A DNA stretch of 64,000 bases from Acidobacteriota bacterium (GCA_016195985.1 JACPYP010000029.1:1-64000), one strand, 5' to 3'. Positions 25,126 through 33,953 are shown, numbered from the stretch's first letter. Notes: generated from the letters alone by a model not told the origin. Numbers and translations are program-made.

Positions 25126-26601
25126 TCAGAGCTTCTTCCAGACCGCCCAAAGTTGCGGCTGGTTGGGTTCCCAACCCGGCTGGGAGAGGTGATCAAAGGT
25201 GCACAGGTAGGCGGCGCCCAGGTAGGCGACCTTGTCGCCCGCATGGTACGGATGGTTGGTCACCCAGGCACTGGCGCTGTCTCCGGCCGGCTGCGTGGCC
25301 ACCAGGGCGCTCCCCGAATAGAGATGAACGAGATTGCCCTCATCCCCGTCGTTGTACATCCCCTCCATGTTGATATGGTCCGAAGAGGTGCGGGTTTCCA
25401 TATCCCGGATCTGAAGGAAATCGAAGAAGAGCTTCGGGGCTGATGGGTTTGATATCGGAATGCAATTGCGCGTGATGCAATACACGAAGTCATCACTGAA
25501 TCCGGCGATGGCGGGCGAATAGGACAGGTCCGGAGCCGTGGGCCCAGTAGCGTCATCGTCGTCGAACACCCCATCGGGGGCGGTCAGCCGGAAGGGTGCC
25601 GTGTTCTGAGTCACTGTCCCGTTTTCATACCGCCAATGCACGAGGCGCTTGATCGTGGGATAGGAACCCCGAAGCGTCGACTCCGCCATGACCCACACAT
25701 CCAGGGTGCCCGGCTTCAAGGACAAGGCGACTGGATCGCCTTTGGGCGCAGGGTCGTAGAAACCGCCTTCGCTTTGCGGGGCGCCCCAATCCTCTTCAGG
25801 CGCGTTCAGCAAGCCCGGGTCGCCCAGCGCATCCTGCAGCAGGTCATTGGTCGAATGGCGGACGATCAAGTGTCTCTCTTGATCCATGTAGACACAGTAG
25901 AGAACCTGCTTTCCATGCCCATCCGCCATCACGGCCGAGGCAGGCGCCGAAACCGGATGGTGGGCCATGCGGTCCCCGTTCCCGATAAAACACTGGCGCC
26001 ATCCCCGGTCGCTGTGCGCGCCGGCGCCCGTGTCCACGATCCGGTGCCAAAGCGTGTTTTCGCCGGGGGCGTCCACGCTGTTGGTGACGGCGAAGACATC
26101 GGTCCGGTGCGGGTTGACCGCCGTCACGGACGGTTTGAACTGGTATTTGTAGAGCACATGAAAAAAGCCGCCGTCCAGCTCATTGCGCTCATATTCGGCC
26201 GACGTGAAATGCTCGCCGTCAGCGGACGTAGCTCTCCACATGCTCTCGGGGCTCTTGTACCAAACCACCTGCCACGCTGGGGCGCCTGATGCATTCCTGC
26301 AGCTCGCGGCGCAAGGCGCGGATCCCATGACTCCAGCCTCCGTCACCCAGGTATAGGGGTCGTACAGGGGATCCCAGGATCCTCCCAGCTCCTCCTTGAC
26401 TTCCCCCTGGCGAACGAAGGGGATCGCGAGATGGCCCAGGCGACCGTCATCGCCGCGCACGAATTTGTCCAGGCGCCGGGAGGCGAGTTCCGGACTCAGC
26501 GCGGCGCTTTGCGCGCCGAGGGGTTGGGTTGCAGCGGCTAAGGCGAGGCCGATGCCAAGCGCCAGGCAGAGCTTCGCCCATGGATGGTTGAGCTGGTGCA
26601 T
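25126..26601 (-). CDS. Secreted protein with C-terminal chitin-binding-type (CBM5/12-like) domain
   Basis: 491 residues. The ATG at 26601 has AGGAGG upstream; the open frame beyond it to 26772 is unlike coding sequence. A signal peptide (LCLALGIGLALAAATQPLGA) is cleaved near residue 31. Residues about 60-440 are a beta-rich region with WRATSADGEHFTSAEYERNE, QVLYCVYMDQERHLIVRHST and GTLDVWVMAESTLRG, resembling sialidase- or glycosidase-type propellers. The last 50 residues (WVTNHPYHAGDKVAYLGAAY, WEPNQPQLWAVW) fit the aromatic-rich CBM5/12 fold that binds chitin. Catalytic residues cannot be assigned. Four or more Cys (GSAPCAASC, CITRNC) suggest disulfides. Confidence 0.75.
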   Translation of the reverse strand: MHQLNHPWAKLCLALGIGLALAAATQPLGAQSAALSPELASRRLDKFVRGDDGRLGHLAIPFVRQGEVKEELGGSWDPLYDPYTWVTEAGVMGSAPCAASCRNASGAPAWQVVWYKSPESMWRATSADGEHFTSAEYERNELDGGFFHVLYKYQFKPSVTAVNPHRTDVFAVTNSVDAPGENTLWHRIVDTGAGAHSDRGWRQCFIGNGDRMAHHPVSAPASAVMADGHGKQVLYCVYMDQERHLIVRHSTNDLLQDALGDPGLLNAPEEDWGAPQSEGGFYDPAPKGDPVALSLKPGTLDVWVMAESTLRGSYPTIKRLVHWRYENGTVTQNTAPFRLTAPDGVFDDDDATGPTAPDLSYSPAIAGFSDDFVYCITRNCIPISNPSAPKLFFDFLQIRDMETRTSSDHINMEGMYNDGDEGNLVHLYSGSALVATQPAGDSASAWVTNHPYHAGDKVAYLGAAYLCTFDHLSQPGWEPNQPQLWAVWKKL

Positions 26602-26603
26602 GC

Positions 26604-26633
26604 TTCCTCCTTTTTGGGATGGGATGGGAGGAA
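26604..26633 (-). promoter_or_regulatory. Hairpin covering the ribosome-binding site of the CBM protein gene
   Basis: On the mRNA strand, TTCCTCC (26633-26627) pairs with the Shine-Dalgarno-containing GGAGGAA (26610-26604) through 7 perfect base pairs around a 16-nt loop. Folding would hide the ribosome-binding site. Confidence 0.5.
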
Positions 26634-26798
26634 ACATCGGGCCAGGGTCCGTCCCTCGCTGGAACATGCGCGCAAACTTTTGGGTGCCTCCGAGAACACG
26701 CGCAACAGCGTTCTGCCCCGGCCGGCCCTCCGGAGCACCGGGCGGGCCTGAGCCGTAGTCACGCGGATCCATGGGGATCCGCGCTTCGGAAACGGATT

Positions 26799-27584
26799 CT
26801 AGTCCAGGACGATCTTGAACTTGCCCCTGGCCAAGTGCTTCTTGTTCTCCCAGACCGTGAAGGTCTTGACCTTGGCGAGCTTTTCCTTTTCCTCATAGGT
26901 CCCGTCGGAATTGCGGGAGATCACCTTCTTGTTTTCGCCCTCGCTGGTCTTCCCGCCGTTGACGAAGCTGAACGCGTCCAGGGTGATGACGACGGCGGGA
27001 ATGCCGTACTTCTCCTTCCACTCCTCCAGGACCTGCGGGCTGAAGGGCACCTCATCGCCGATGTCCTCGCTGAGGGTCCGGTAGGTGAAGGTTTCGGGCT
27101 GCGTGTGGTCGTACTTCTTGTGGTACTCGGTCAGCATCAGGGCTTCCTTCTTGGTGCTGAACTGCTCGAAGTAGCGGGACCACTCCGTGCGTTCCCCATA
27201 GGCGGGAGTATCGCCCTCCCGGCTGGCGACGAGGATGAAGTTGCCTCCGACCTCCCGGTTGAAGCGGCCTGCCCTTTCCCCGACCCCTTCGATGTGCCAG
27301 ACCAGGACCCGGAGATCGTGGGTGATGTCCTTGATCTTCTTGTCGAAGAAAGCGCGGTAGTAGAAGGTTTCCCACTCCTTCATCTCGCTCAGCTTCACGG
27401 AATCCGTAACCACGTTTTTGTAGCCCGCGTCGTCGTTATACGGAAGCACCTCGCCCACCAGGACGTTCCCCACACCATTGCTGATCTTCGCGTATTTGGA
27501 TCCCCCATGCAGGAGGCTGGCGGATGAAACAGTCAGGCACATCATCAGGCCCGTCCCGAAAGCGGCGGTGTTGAAAAATCGCAT
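26799..27584 (-). CDS. Exported protein of unknown function
   Basis: 261 residues. The ATG at 27584 follows GGAGA; the frame continues upstream but is non-coding in character. A signal peptide (FGTGLMMCLTVSSASLLHGG) is present. The mature protein is charged and Lys/Glu-rich, with LVGEVLPYNDDAGYKNVVTD, ETFYYRAFFDKKIKDITHDL and IPAVVITLDAFSFVNGGKTS. No family is recognised. Its codon use is less GC-extreme than its neighbours, consistent with acquired DNA in this eroded region. It has its own promoter-like sequence at 27614-27642. Confidence 0.7.
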   Translation of the reverse strand: MRFFNTAAFGTGLMMCLTVSSASLLHGGSKYAKISNGVGNVLVGEVLPYNDDAGYKNVVTDSVKLSEMKEWETFYYRAFFDKKIKDITHDLRVLVWHIEGVGERAGRFNREVGGNFILVASREGDTPAYGERTEWSRYFEQFSTKKEALMLTEYHKKYDHTQPETFTYRTLSEDIGDEVPFSPQVLEEWKEKYGIPAVVITLDAFSFVNGGKTSEGENKKVISRNSDGTYEEKEKLAKVKTFTVWENKKHLARGKFKIVLD

Positions 27585-27613
27585 CTTGGCATCTCCTTTT
27601 GAACCAAAAAATG

Positions 27614-27642
27614 ATTTTGCCGTGCTGTTGTAAGTTTGACAA
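27614..27642 (-). promoter_or_regulatory. Sigma-70-type promoter for the exported protein gene
   Basis: On the minus strand TTGTCA (27642-27637), a 17-bp spacer and CAAAAT (27619-27614). It lies about 30 bp before the ATG at 27584, in an AT-rich patch. A GTAAG/CTTAC inverted repeat flanks the -35. Confidence 0.45.
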
Positions 27643-27752
27643 TTAACCTTACTTAGAAGACAAATCACCCACACAGCGACTATGCCGTCCGAAATCCGTT
27701 CCCACCCGCCGGCCCTCGCCGAACGCCGCGTGGGCCGTCCTCCACGGGTCTT

Positions 27753-27850
27753 TCAGACGCCCCATTTCTGCCATTTCCGGTGAAGGGCATTCCGGCTCAT
27801 TCCAAGCTCCCGCGCCGCGAGCCCATTTTGGTGCCGGCCATGACCGGGGT
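27753..27850 (-). pseudogene. C-terminal Fis-type helix-turn-helix remnant of a regulator
   Basis: The frame ending at the TGA at 27753-27755 reads HQNGLAARELGMSRNALHRK then WQKWGV. This is the classic Fis-family HTH that ends sigma-54 activators (AARxLGxSRNALxRKxxKxG). No start and no upstream AAA+ domain are present, so only the last 30 or so residues survive. Confidence 0.6.
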
Positions 27851-27900
27851 GAGGGCCTCCCCTCTGAGGCGCTACCGATAGAGTCGCCCGTGAGGCGTGA

Positions 27901-28151
27901 TTACTTGCCCAGGCCAGTGACTCGTTGAGTCAGGTCCTCCGGCGCCAAGAAGACGTATGCCCTCCCCTCCCGCAGCTTCTCGAGAAGTCCAAGCGTCACG
28001 AGATCGAGGAGATCGGTCCTTGCCGTCTGATAGGCGACAGAGTGCATTTTTTCGTGCTCTTCGATGTAATAGCCCGCGCCTGGATGCTTCAAAGCATGGG
28101 TGAGGAGCGCTTTCTGCCGGTGGTTGAGCTTTGCCCGCAGAGCGGGGGACG
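27901..28151 (-). pseudogene. C-terminal fragment of a Fic-family protein
   Basis: The frame reads LRAKLNHRQKALLTHALKHP then GAGYYIEEHEKMHSVAYQTA and RTDLLDLVTLGLLEKLREGR, ending QRVTGLGK. This is the winged-helix tail typical of Fic proteins (HxxxxVSYxTARxDLxDL). The catalytic HPFxxGNGR core is absent. The fragment stops at about 28151, exactly where the transposase fragment begins, so an insertion event truncated it. Confidence 0.75.
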
Positions 28152-28307
28152 CCTCAGCAGAACGGCCTCTGCGAGCGGTTCAACCGCTCCTTCAAAGAGG
28201 AATGCGCCTGGCTCTACCGTTTCAAGGACATTCAAGAGGCCCGTGCCGAGGTCGGCCGCTATATCGATCACTACAACCACGAGCGCCCTCATCAGTCGCT
28301 CGATTAA
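28152..28307 (+). pseudogene. C-terminal fragment of an IS3/IS481-type transposase
   Basis: The frame from 28152 to the TAA at 28305-28307 reads PQQNGLCERFNRSFKEECAW then LYRFKDIQEARAEVGRYIDH and YNHERPHQSLD. This is the end of a DDE integrase-core transposase; the third catalytic Glu is in CERFN. No inverted repeats or N-terminal part remain. It abuts a Fic fragment on the left and a phage tail gene on the right. Confidence 0.8.
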
Positions 28308-28317
28308 GGGCGGCTTC

Positions 28318-30546
28318 ATGGGGACGGGCCGGACCATCTGGCAGGACGTGGGCTTCCGCTACTACGCCGGGATGCTTCTGAAGCTCTGCCTAGGCCCTGT
28401 CGATTTGCTGGAGCTGAAAGCGGACGGCAAGTCGTTCTGGACCGGTGTTTCCACTGGTGGTGTGTTGAACATTGACGCGCCCGGGCTATTTGGTGGAGAG
28501 GACAGTGGTGGCGGTCTTTCCGGCACCATTAACTTCCTGCCCGGATCCCTGACACACGCAGTGGATCCCTATTTGCAGAGCCAGCTTGGATCGCCTCTGC
28601 CTGCATGGCGTGGCGTCGCCACCCTCGTGTGGCGCGGCCCTTCTGCAGGTGGTGAGAACGGCTACCTGGGCACGAGCAAACGCATTGCTCCCATCAGTGC
28701 CGTGGTCCGGAGACTGCCATCGAACCTCGGCCTTCCAAACGCCGTTACCAATCTGAATGGCGATGCGAATGCTGCCGAAGTCATCTACGAGCTGCTGACC
28801 AACCCCGATTGCGGCATGACTCAGCCAGCCTCGATGATCGACCTGGCAAGCTTCCAGGCGGCAGCGAATCAGCTGGCCTCCGAGGGACTTGGAATCAGCG
28901 CGACCTGGGATAACGACAGGCCGGTTCGTGACTTCATGGACGACATTCTTAGGACCATCGACGGCGCCTGTTTCGTGGATTTCAAGACCGGGCAATGGAC
29001 GTTCAAATTGGCTCGGGGAGGTTACAACATCGCCACCCTGCCCGTGCTCGATGAATCCATCATCACGATTCTAGAGGGATACAGCGAATCTGCGATTGAT
29101 GAGAGCACCAATCAGGTTCAACTGACCTACACGGACCGTGCGTCAGGATTTGTTGAACGGCAGGTGCAGGCCGCATCATTCAGTAATATCCGCCAACAGG
29201 ATGCGGTCGTGAACCAGGCCCTGTCCTATCCCATGATTAGCAGGTCGGACATGGCCGCCAAGCTGGCGGATCGGGATCTCCGGGCCATCTGCACCTCATT
29301 GGCCAAAGGGGATCTGATCTGCAACCGGGTGGCCCGGAATCTGCTCCCCGGAGATGTCTTTGTGCTTCGATGGGGGCCCCTCGGCCTCGACCAGGTGGTT
29401 TGCCGTGTTCTGCGCACCAGCCGTGGCACCTTGAAGAACCGTGCCATCCGTATCAGCTTCCTGAAGGATGTCTTCAGCCTTGGGCAGGCGCTCTATGGTG
29501 CTCCGGCCGTCTCGGGTTGGACCAACCCTATCCAGGATCCAGCGGCCTGCCCTGCTCAGCAGCTGCTGGAGGCGCCCTATCACCTCACTCGGCAGGATGC
29601 CCCCAAGCTGCTCATCATGGGACAGCGGCCCAATGGCAGCTGTCAGACCTATGACATCTGGGTCAAGAAGACCTTCCCCTCTGCGGATGCCGATTTCACG
29701 TATCGCGGAACCGGACTGGCCTTCGCTCCCGTTGGCACCCTGACTTCAGCCTATGGCATGACAAACGCTGTGGATGAGGTTGGCTTCACGGTCTCCGGCA
29801 GCTCCGACCTGGCGGCTCTGGCGCCCGTGCTCGATTCAGAGCTGCGCCTGGGCGCCAACGTGGCCTATTTCGAGAGCGGCGAAGCCATCGTCTTCCGGCA
29901 GCCTGTCGCGAACGGCGACGGCACCTGGACCCTGACAGGGATCTGGCGCGGCGTCTTCGACACCGTTCCTCAAGCCCATGCGGCTGGAGAACGCATTTGG
30001 TTTGGCGCCTACGGGCAGGCCAGCACGGATGAATCCTTCGCTGCGGGTGACACCCTGGCGGCCCGGCTTCTTCCCTCCGGCTTCCGGGGGACCTTGGCCC
30101 TGGCCAGTGGACTCCTGTCCAACCTGAACCTCGTGGGCAGGGCTGCCAAGCCTTATCCCCCGGCAGGGCTCACCGTGAACGGGCTTGCCACCCTCACAAC
30201 CTCTGTGGGGGATGCTGCGGCCGCATGGGTGCATCGCAACCGCCTGACCCAGGCCCTGGTGGTCCGGCAGGACGACCCCGGCCAGGCCGCACCAGAGGGC
30301 ACCTATACGGTGCGGGCCTATGTCGGCGGCACCCTCAAGCGCACCTTCCCGGGCGTGGTGGCCACCAGCCAGGTCTATACGGCGGCACAGAGGGCCGCTG
30401 ACGACGTCGACGGGACCAAGACGGTGGAGATCTCCATCCAGAGCGTCAACGGCGCTCTGACGAGCGTCGAGCGCAAGAGCCCGGCCTTTGTGATGACGGG
30501 GGCTGGTATGACGTGCGGCCTCTACTGCGGCGGAATTCAGGGGTGA
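28318..30546 (+). CDS. Prophage tail protein (Phage-tail_3 type)
   Basis: 742 residues from the ATG at 28318; the frame is open further upstream, but that part belongs to the IS fragment. GFRYYAGMLLKLCLGPVDLL at the N-terminus and the central block QVQLTYTDRASGFVERQVQA, LPGDVFVLRWGPLG are typical of the large tail/baseplate proteins of siphophages. C-terminal parts look fibronectin-like. There is no ribosome-binding site at 28318 and the IS fragment ends 10 bp upstream, so the native 5' region and promoter are probably lost. GC content is visibly lower than in host genes. Confidence 0.75.
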   Translation: MGTGRTIWQDVGFRYYAGMLLKLCLGPVDLLELKADGKSFWTGVSTGGVLNIDAPGLFGGEDSGGGLSGTINFLPGSLTHAVDPYLQSQLGSPLPAWRGVATLVWRGPSAGGENGYLGTSKRIAPISAVVRRLPSNLGLPNAVTNLNGDANAAEVIYELLTNPDCGMTQPASMIDLASFQAAANQLASEGLGISATWDNDRPVRDFMDDILRTIDGACFVDFKTGQWTFKLARGGYNIATLPVLDESIITILEGYSESAIDESTNQVQLTYTDRASGFVERQVQAASFSNIRQQDAVVNQALSYPMISRSDMAAKLADRDLRAICTSLAKGDLICNRVARNLLPGDVFVLRWGPLGLDQVVCRVLRTSRGTLKNRAIRISFLKDVFSLGQALYGAPAVSGWTNPIQDPAACPAQQLLEAPYHLTRQDAPKLLIMGQRPNGSCQTYDIWVKKTFPSADADFTYRGTGLAFAPVGTLTSAYGMTNAVDEVGFTVSGSSDLAALAPVLDSELRLGANVAYFESGEAIVFRQPVANGDGTWTLTGIWRGVFDTVPQAHAAGERIWFGAYGQASTDESFAAGDTLAARLLPSGFRGTLALASGLLSNLNLVGRAAKPYPPAGLTVNGLATLTTSVGDAAAAWVHRNRLTQALVVRQDDPGQAAPEGTYTVRAYVGGTLKRTFPGVVATSQVYTAAQRAADDVDGTKTVEISIQSVNGALTSVERKSPAFVMTGAGMTCGLYCGGIQG

Positions 30547-30549
30547 TCA

Positions 30550-31482
30550 ATGGCTAAGACATTCGGACCAAACCTAGGCCTGCTGGTTGATGCCGCTCAG
30601 GGCGAGGCTCACTATGCCGAACTGATGAAGCAATGGCGCGGGCTCGACGGCCTGGTGATGCCGTGCGTCAACGCCGTTGGAAAGAACACGCCTCCCGTAT
30701 CTCCTATGGATGGTGCAGCCTATATCGTGGGCCCCAGCTCAACCGGAGCATGGGCATCGAAGAACAACCAGATCGCACGGTGGTCAAGTGTCGCGGCGGC
30801 CTGGGAATTCTTCATTCCGAAGACTGGATGGAGGGTCGTTGATTCCTCGGACCCCGCCCTTCCTGTTTGGTCCTATACCGGTTCAGGATGGACGGGATCG
30901 ACTGGTTTTTCTGGGAGCATTCTTCAGGCCGGATCTTCCTTCGGCCGCTTTGAGGGCCTATTCACGACGGCCCCTCCTGGGGCTTCGGGCGTTGGTATTG
31001 AAGTTGGTAATAATGGTGGTATCGGTCGAATTGCATCCATTAATCGAACGTTATCCTCTAATGCCCCCTTGCAATTCGCAGCATCGTCATACGACTTCCA
31101 ATCTGGTTTGGCAACGTTTGGGTATGGGGTCAACTTCGGGCAGACCGATCTGAAGAATTACCAGGAAGGCACCTGGACGCCCACGCCTGTTGGCCTTACC
31201 ACGACAGGGAGCCCAACCTATACGGGTCGATACACGCGCATTGGAAGGTTTTGTCTGGTGTCTGTGGTCATCACCCCGAACGGTGGAACAGTGGCCGCAA
31301 CTGCAAATACGTCCTATTTTTCTGGACTTCCGTTCACTGTTCTCAGTTCATCACCAGCCCCTGCGGCTGATGCCGCTGTCGGAAGCTATTCCCAAGGGGT
31401 TGCCAATGGCACAAACCTCTATCTCCCCACGATGCCATCAAGCAACCTAAATCGATTTGTTTCATCAATATACGAAATCTAA
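30550..31482 (+). CDS. Prophage DUF2793-type protein, probable tail fibre
   Basis: 310 residues, starting 3 bp after the previous stop. Residues about 30-110 (NTPPVSPMDGAAYIVGPSST, GAWASKNNQIARWS, FFIPKTGWRVV) match the DUF2793 module found in phage tail and gene-transfer-agent fibres. Residues 195-310 (YQEGTWTPTPVGLTTTGSPT, YTGRYTRIGRFCLVSVVITP) resemble a receptor-binding tip domain of tail fibres. Codon use is markedly less GC-rich than in the host genes. Confidence 0.75.
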   Translation: MAKTFGPNLGLLVDAAQGEAHYAELMKQWRGLDGLVMPCVNAVGKNTPPVSPMDGAAYIVGPSSTGAWASKNNQIARWSSVAAAWEFFIPKTGWRVVDSSDPALPVWSYTGSGWTGSTGFSGSILQAGSSFGRFEGLFTTAPPGASGVGIEVGNNGGIGRIASINRTLSSNAPLQFAASSYDFQSGLATFGYGVNFGQTDLKNYQEGTWTPTPVGLTTTGSPTYTGRYTRIGRFCLVSVVITPNGGTVAATANTSYFSGLPFTVLSSSPAPAADAAVGSYSQGVANGTNLYLPTMPSSNLNRFVSSIYEI

Positions 31483-31492
31483 AGGAACTCCC

Positions 31493-31834
31493 ATGCTTAC
31501 TGACTCGACGACAACCAAACAGATTGAAATCGGATACTTCGAGGGCGCTCCCGCCTTTGTATTCCGCGAGACAGTGAATACGGTCCTCCGGGACGGAATC
31601 GTGATCGCAGAGACTCCGCACCGAGAAAGCTATGCGCTTGGCAGTGATGAAGCAAAAGCTGTCCTTGGTGATGCGCTCGCGGGTGCGCTGGCGCATGTGC
31701 AGGTGCTCACTGCCCAGATAGATTCCGACAATCGCACCATCAACTCTCTTATGGGGGAGGTTCAGCACCTGGCCGATCAGGTTGCCCAGGCGCAGGCTCG
31801 GGTTGCCGAATTGGAGGCGGCCGGGACCAACTAG
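31493..31834 (+). CDS. Small prophage protein with C-terminal coiled coil
   Basis: 113 residues, AGGAA before the ATG at 31493. The N-terminal half is beta-like (IEIGYFEGAPAFVFRETVNT). The C-terminal 55 residues form a heptad-rich helix (VQHLADQVAQAQARVAELEA). It follows the fibre gene by 10 bp and is probably a tail-fibre accessory or chaperone. Family not recognised. Confidence 0.6.
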   Translation: MLTDSTTTKQIEIGYFEGAPAFVFRETVNTVLRDGIVIAETPHRESYALGSDEAKAVLGDALAGALAHVQVLTAQIDSDNRTINSLMGEVQHLADQVAQAQARVAELEAAGTN

Positions 31835-32115
31835 CGCACCCTCTTCTTGATTTGGCGTGTCAAATCATGTGCAAGTGTCGCGCCAAGCCGCCCGCCGCGT
31901 TACAGTCCGGTGGGGTCCCTGCGAAGATCCGGCGACTTCGAAGAGGCTCCCCTAGGCCACTGCCGCACCCGAGTAGGGCCAACCTATCGCCCTGATGGGA
32001 TGAACCAATGAACCCCAGGCAACCGGAGCATAAAACCAAATGGATTGCAGGGGGGCCACAAGCACTCCAGGAGCACACCCATGGTTGATTGGAGGTTGAA
32101 TGGCTCAATTTTCAA
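31835..32115. other. Non-coding stretch between prophage remnant and tRNA-Pro
   Basis: No credible gene. TGATTTG (31848-31854) and CAAATCA (31861-31867) form a weak hairpin 14 bp after the last phage gene. No integrase gene, attachment repeat or lysis genes are seen, so the right end of the prophage has been lost here. Confidence 0.5.
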
Positions 32116-32117
32116 TG

Positions 32118-32142
32118 AAAAGGGCCGCTTGGATGCGGCCCT
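32118..32142 (-). terminator. Intrinsic terminator of tRNA-Pro
   Basis: AGGGCCGC (32121-32128) and GCGGCCCT (32135-32142) form an 8-bp stem with a 6-nt loop. On the minus strand it is followed by TTTTC, giving a classic rho-independent terminator 18 bp beyond the tRNA 3' end. Confidence 0.85.
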
Positions 32143-32159
32143 AAGTGCTTGATTTTATT

Positions 32160-32236
<77 letters not shown>

Positions 32237-32257
32237 AAGGGGACAGTGTATCGTCAC

Positions 32258-32694
32258 TTAACGCTGGTGGCGATGCTGTGGACGGGTGAGGCCCTCGATC
32301 TGCGAGAGGTCCCGCACGTCCCGCTGGAGCAGGGTCTGGAGGTAGCTCTCGAACCATTGGCTGCGGCGCCGCCCGGCCCCTGGCTTCCGGAAACCCTCCA
32401 GCCAGGACGGACGCGATCAGGGCCTCCCGATCGAGGTCCAAGTGCTTTGACTCCAGAGGGGCTGCGTCGAGAAGCTGGTCCACGAGGTTCGCGGAGAGCC
32501 CCTGGATCTCGCCCTGCGACAGACCCTCGAGGGGGACCCGTTCCATGCGGCCCGCCAAGGATTCAGAAAACTGGGGCTGGCCTTCCAGGACCTTGGCCAG
32601 GGTGCTCTCGCCACCTGTCGGGACCCAGGAGCAGAACCACGGGGGTGTCTTGCAGGGCTTCGGCAACCAGGGGGGTCAGGGCCCGATCAAACAT
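32258..32694 (-). pseudogene. Broken DUF4143/AAA_14-type ATPase
   Basis: Three frames must be joined. From the ATG at 32694: MFDRALTPLVAEALQDTPVV then LLLG. After a shift at the P-loop near 32615: STLAKVLEGQPQFSESLAGR then MERVPLEGLSQGEIQGL and ALIASVLAGGFPEARGR. After a second shift near 32375: SQWFESYLQTLLQRDVRDLS then QIEGL. The last motif is the hallmark of DUF4143 ATPases. The Walker A GPRxxGKST is destroyed, and the gene stops at about 145 residues of an expected 380 or more. Dead gene next to the tRNA/prophage junction. Confidence 0.8.
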
Positions 32695-32695
32695 G

Positions 32696-32728
32696 TTGAA
32701 AACATGCCACTGAATGGCACCTTTTCAA
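32696..32728. terminator. Symmetric two-part hairpin terminator
   Basis: TTGAAAA (32696-32702) pairs with TTTTCAA (32722-32728). Inside, TGCCA and TGGCA pair around CTGAA. The A/T outer stem makes it work in either direction. It lies about 60 bp after the stop of the exported protein gene ending at 32789. Confidence 0.65.
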
Positions 32729-32788
32729 CGACAAGGAATGCAACATGCACCCAAGCCGGGACCCGGCGGCCCAGGGGCCGCGCATCCC

Positions 32789-33937
32789 CTACTTGGCGCC
32801 GATGGCGACGCTGCGGAGGTTGAGGCCGGCCCGCTGCAGGTCGAAGATCTTGGCGGCGAGGCCCACCAAGAGCTGGGTTTCCATTTCCTCGCGGCCGCGC
32901 TTGGTGGCGCCGGCGGGGGGAATGGCGGTGATGTCCGCGGCGGTGCGGCCCTTGGACCAGTTCAAGTCCATGGCGAAGGAGACCTTCTTGTCCTGGCTGG
33001 CCAGTTCCCCGGCCACGTTGGACATGCGGCCTTCACTGCCGTAGCCCACCCGCAGCCACCCGGGCCCCTCGAAGCCGCGGCTGCTGTTGTTGAGGTTCAC
33101 GGACTGCAGGCGGTTGTTGGCGGCGTAGGCGAAATCCATCCGGGTGTGCACGCCCTGTTCGTCGTTGCGGAAGTCCAGGCGGACGGGCTGCTTGGTGCTC
33201 TTGTCCACGGCGACTTCCAGCCGCCCCCGCTTCCAGAAGCCGAGGCTCTGGGCCAGGCTCTGCTCGCGCTTCTTGGCGTCCCAGCCCTGGGTGGGGGCAC
33301 TGAAGACGAGGCGCTGCACCGTATGGCCGTTGATGGATTCCTCGCCGGCGATGGTGGCCTGGAAGGTGGGTCCGTCGACGTAGACGGTCTTGATGTCGTT
33401 CAGGGTCTGGCGGAACCAGGTCATGTAGGTGAGCGGCGCGTCGGAAGCGGCGGGATCGACCCGGGTGGTGTAGGCGTTCTGCTCCTTGCTGTAGATGAAG
33501 CCGCGGTTGCCCCGCCGGGTGTAGAGGATGGTGCCGAAATCGCCCGCCAGATCCGTCTTGAAGTCGCCGTTGGCGAAGTAGGTGCCCTTCACGCGCAGGT
33601 TGGCCGAGCCGCCCTGGCTGTTGCCCTTCACCTGGCCCTGGCTCAGGCTGTCCACCTTCTGGTTCACGGCGGCGCCGCTGAGGGCGATGCCCAGGGTGCC
33701 CTGCATGTCCACGGAGGAGATGCCCTGGTAGGGCTGGCCGAACCAGGCGGCATCGATGGCATCCAGGGTTTCCTTCAGGCCTTTGCGGGCCGCTTCGGCC
33801 TCGGGCGTGGGCTTTGCGGGGGCCTTGGACGCGGCTTTGGGGGCGGCCTTGGAGGGACCCGCCTTGGCCGGCTTGGCGGGCGTCTGCGCGGGAAGCAAGG
33901 CGGCGATGAGCAGGAAGGGCAGGGCGGAGGGACGCAT
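32789..33937 (-). CDS. Exported LolA/LolB-like protein of unknown function
   Basis: 382 residues. Signal peptide (ALPFLLIAALLPAQT), then an Ala/Lys/Pro-rich linker to about residue 50. The mature domain is beta-rich (ILYTRRGNRGFIYSKEQNAY, INGHTVQRLVFSAPTQGWDA, LEVAVDKSTKQPVRLDF), in the style of periplasmic lipoprotein-carrier folds. GAGGT precedes the ATG. The zinc-ribbon gene ends 16 bp upstream, so the two may be cotranscribed. Family assignment is tentative. Confidence 0.65.
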   Translation of the reverse strand: MRPSALPFLLIAALLPAQTPAKPAKAGPSKAAPKAASKAPAKPTPEAEAARKGLKETLDAIDAAWFGQPYQGISSVDMQGTLGIALSGAAVNQKVDSLSQGQVKGNSQGGSANLRVKGTYFANGDFKTDLAGDFGTILYTRRGNRGFIYSKEQNAYTTRVDPAASDAPLTYMTWFRQTLNDIKTVYVDGPTFQATIAGEESINGHTVQRLVFSAPTQGWDAKKREQSLAQSLGFWKRGRLEVAVDKSTKQPVRLDFRNDEQGVHTRMDFAYAANNRLQSVNLNNSSRGFEGPGWLRVGYGSEGRMSNVAGELASQDKKVSFAMDLNWSKGRTAADITAIPPAGATKRGREEMETQLLVGLAAKIFDLQRAGLNLRSVAIGAK

Positions 33938-33953
33938 GGGAAACCTCGTCGGG

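Noticed and set aside
27925-28317. 5' extension of the phage tail gene
   Set aside because: The extended frame runs antisense to the Fic fragment and out of frame with the transposase fragment; it lacks phage-like sequence.
32266-32666. An intact 150-residue minus-strand protein near tRNA-Pro
   Set aside because: Neighbouring frames carry the missing DUF4143 pieces, showing that this frame is part of a frameshifted pseudogene.
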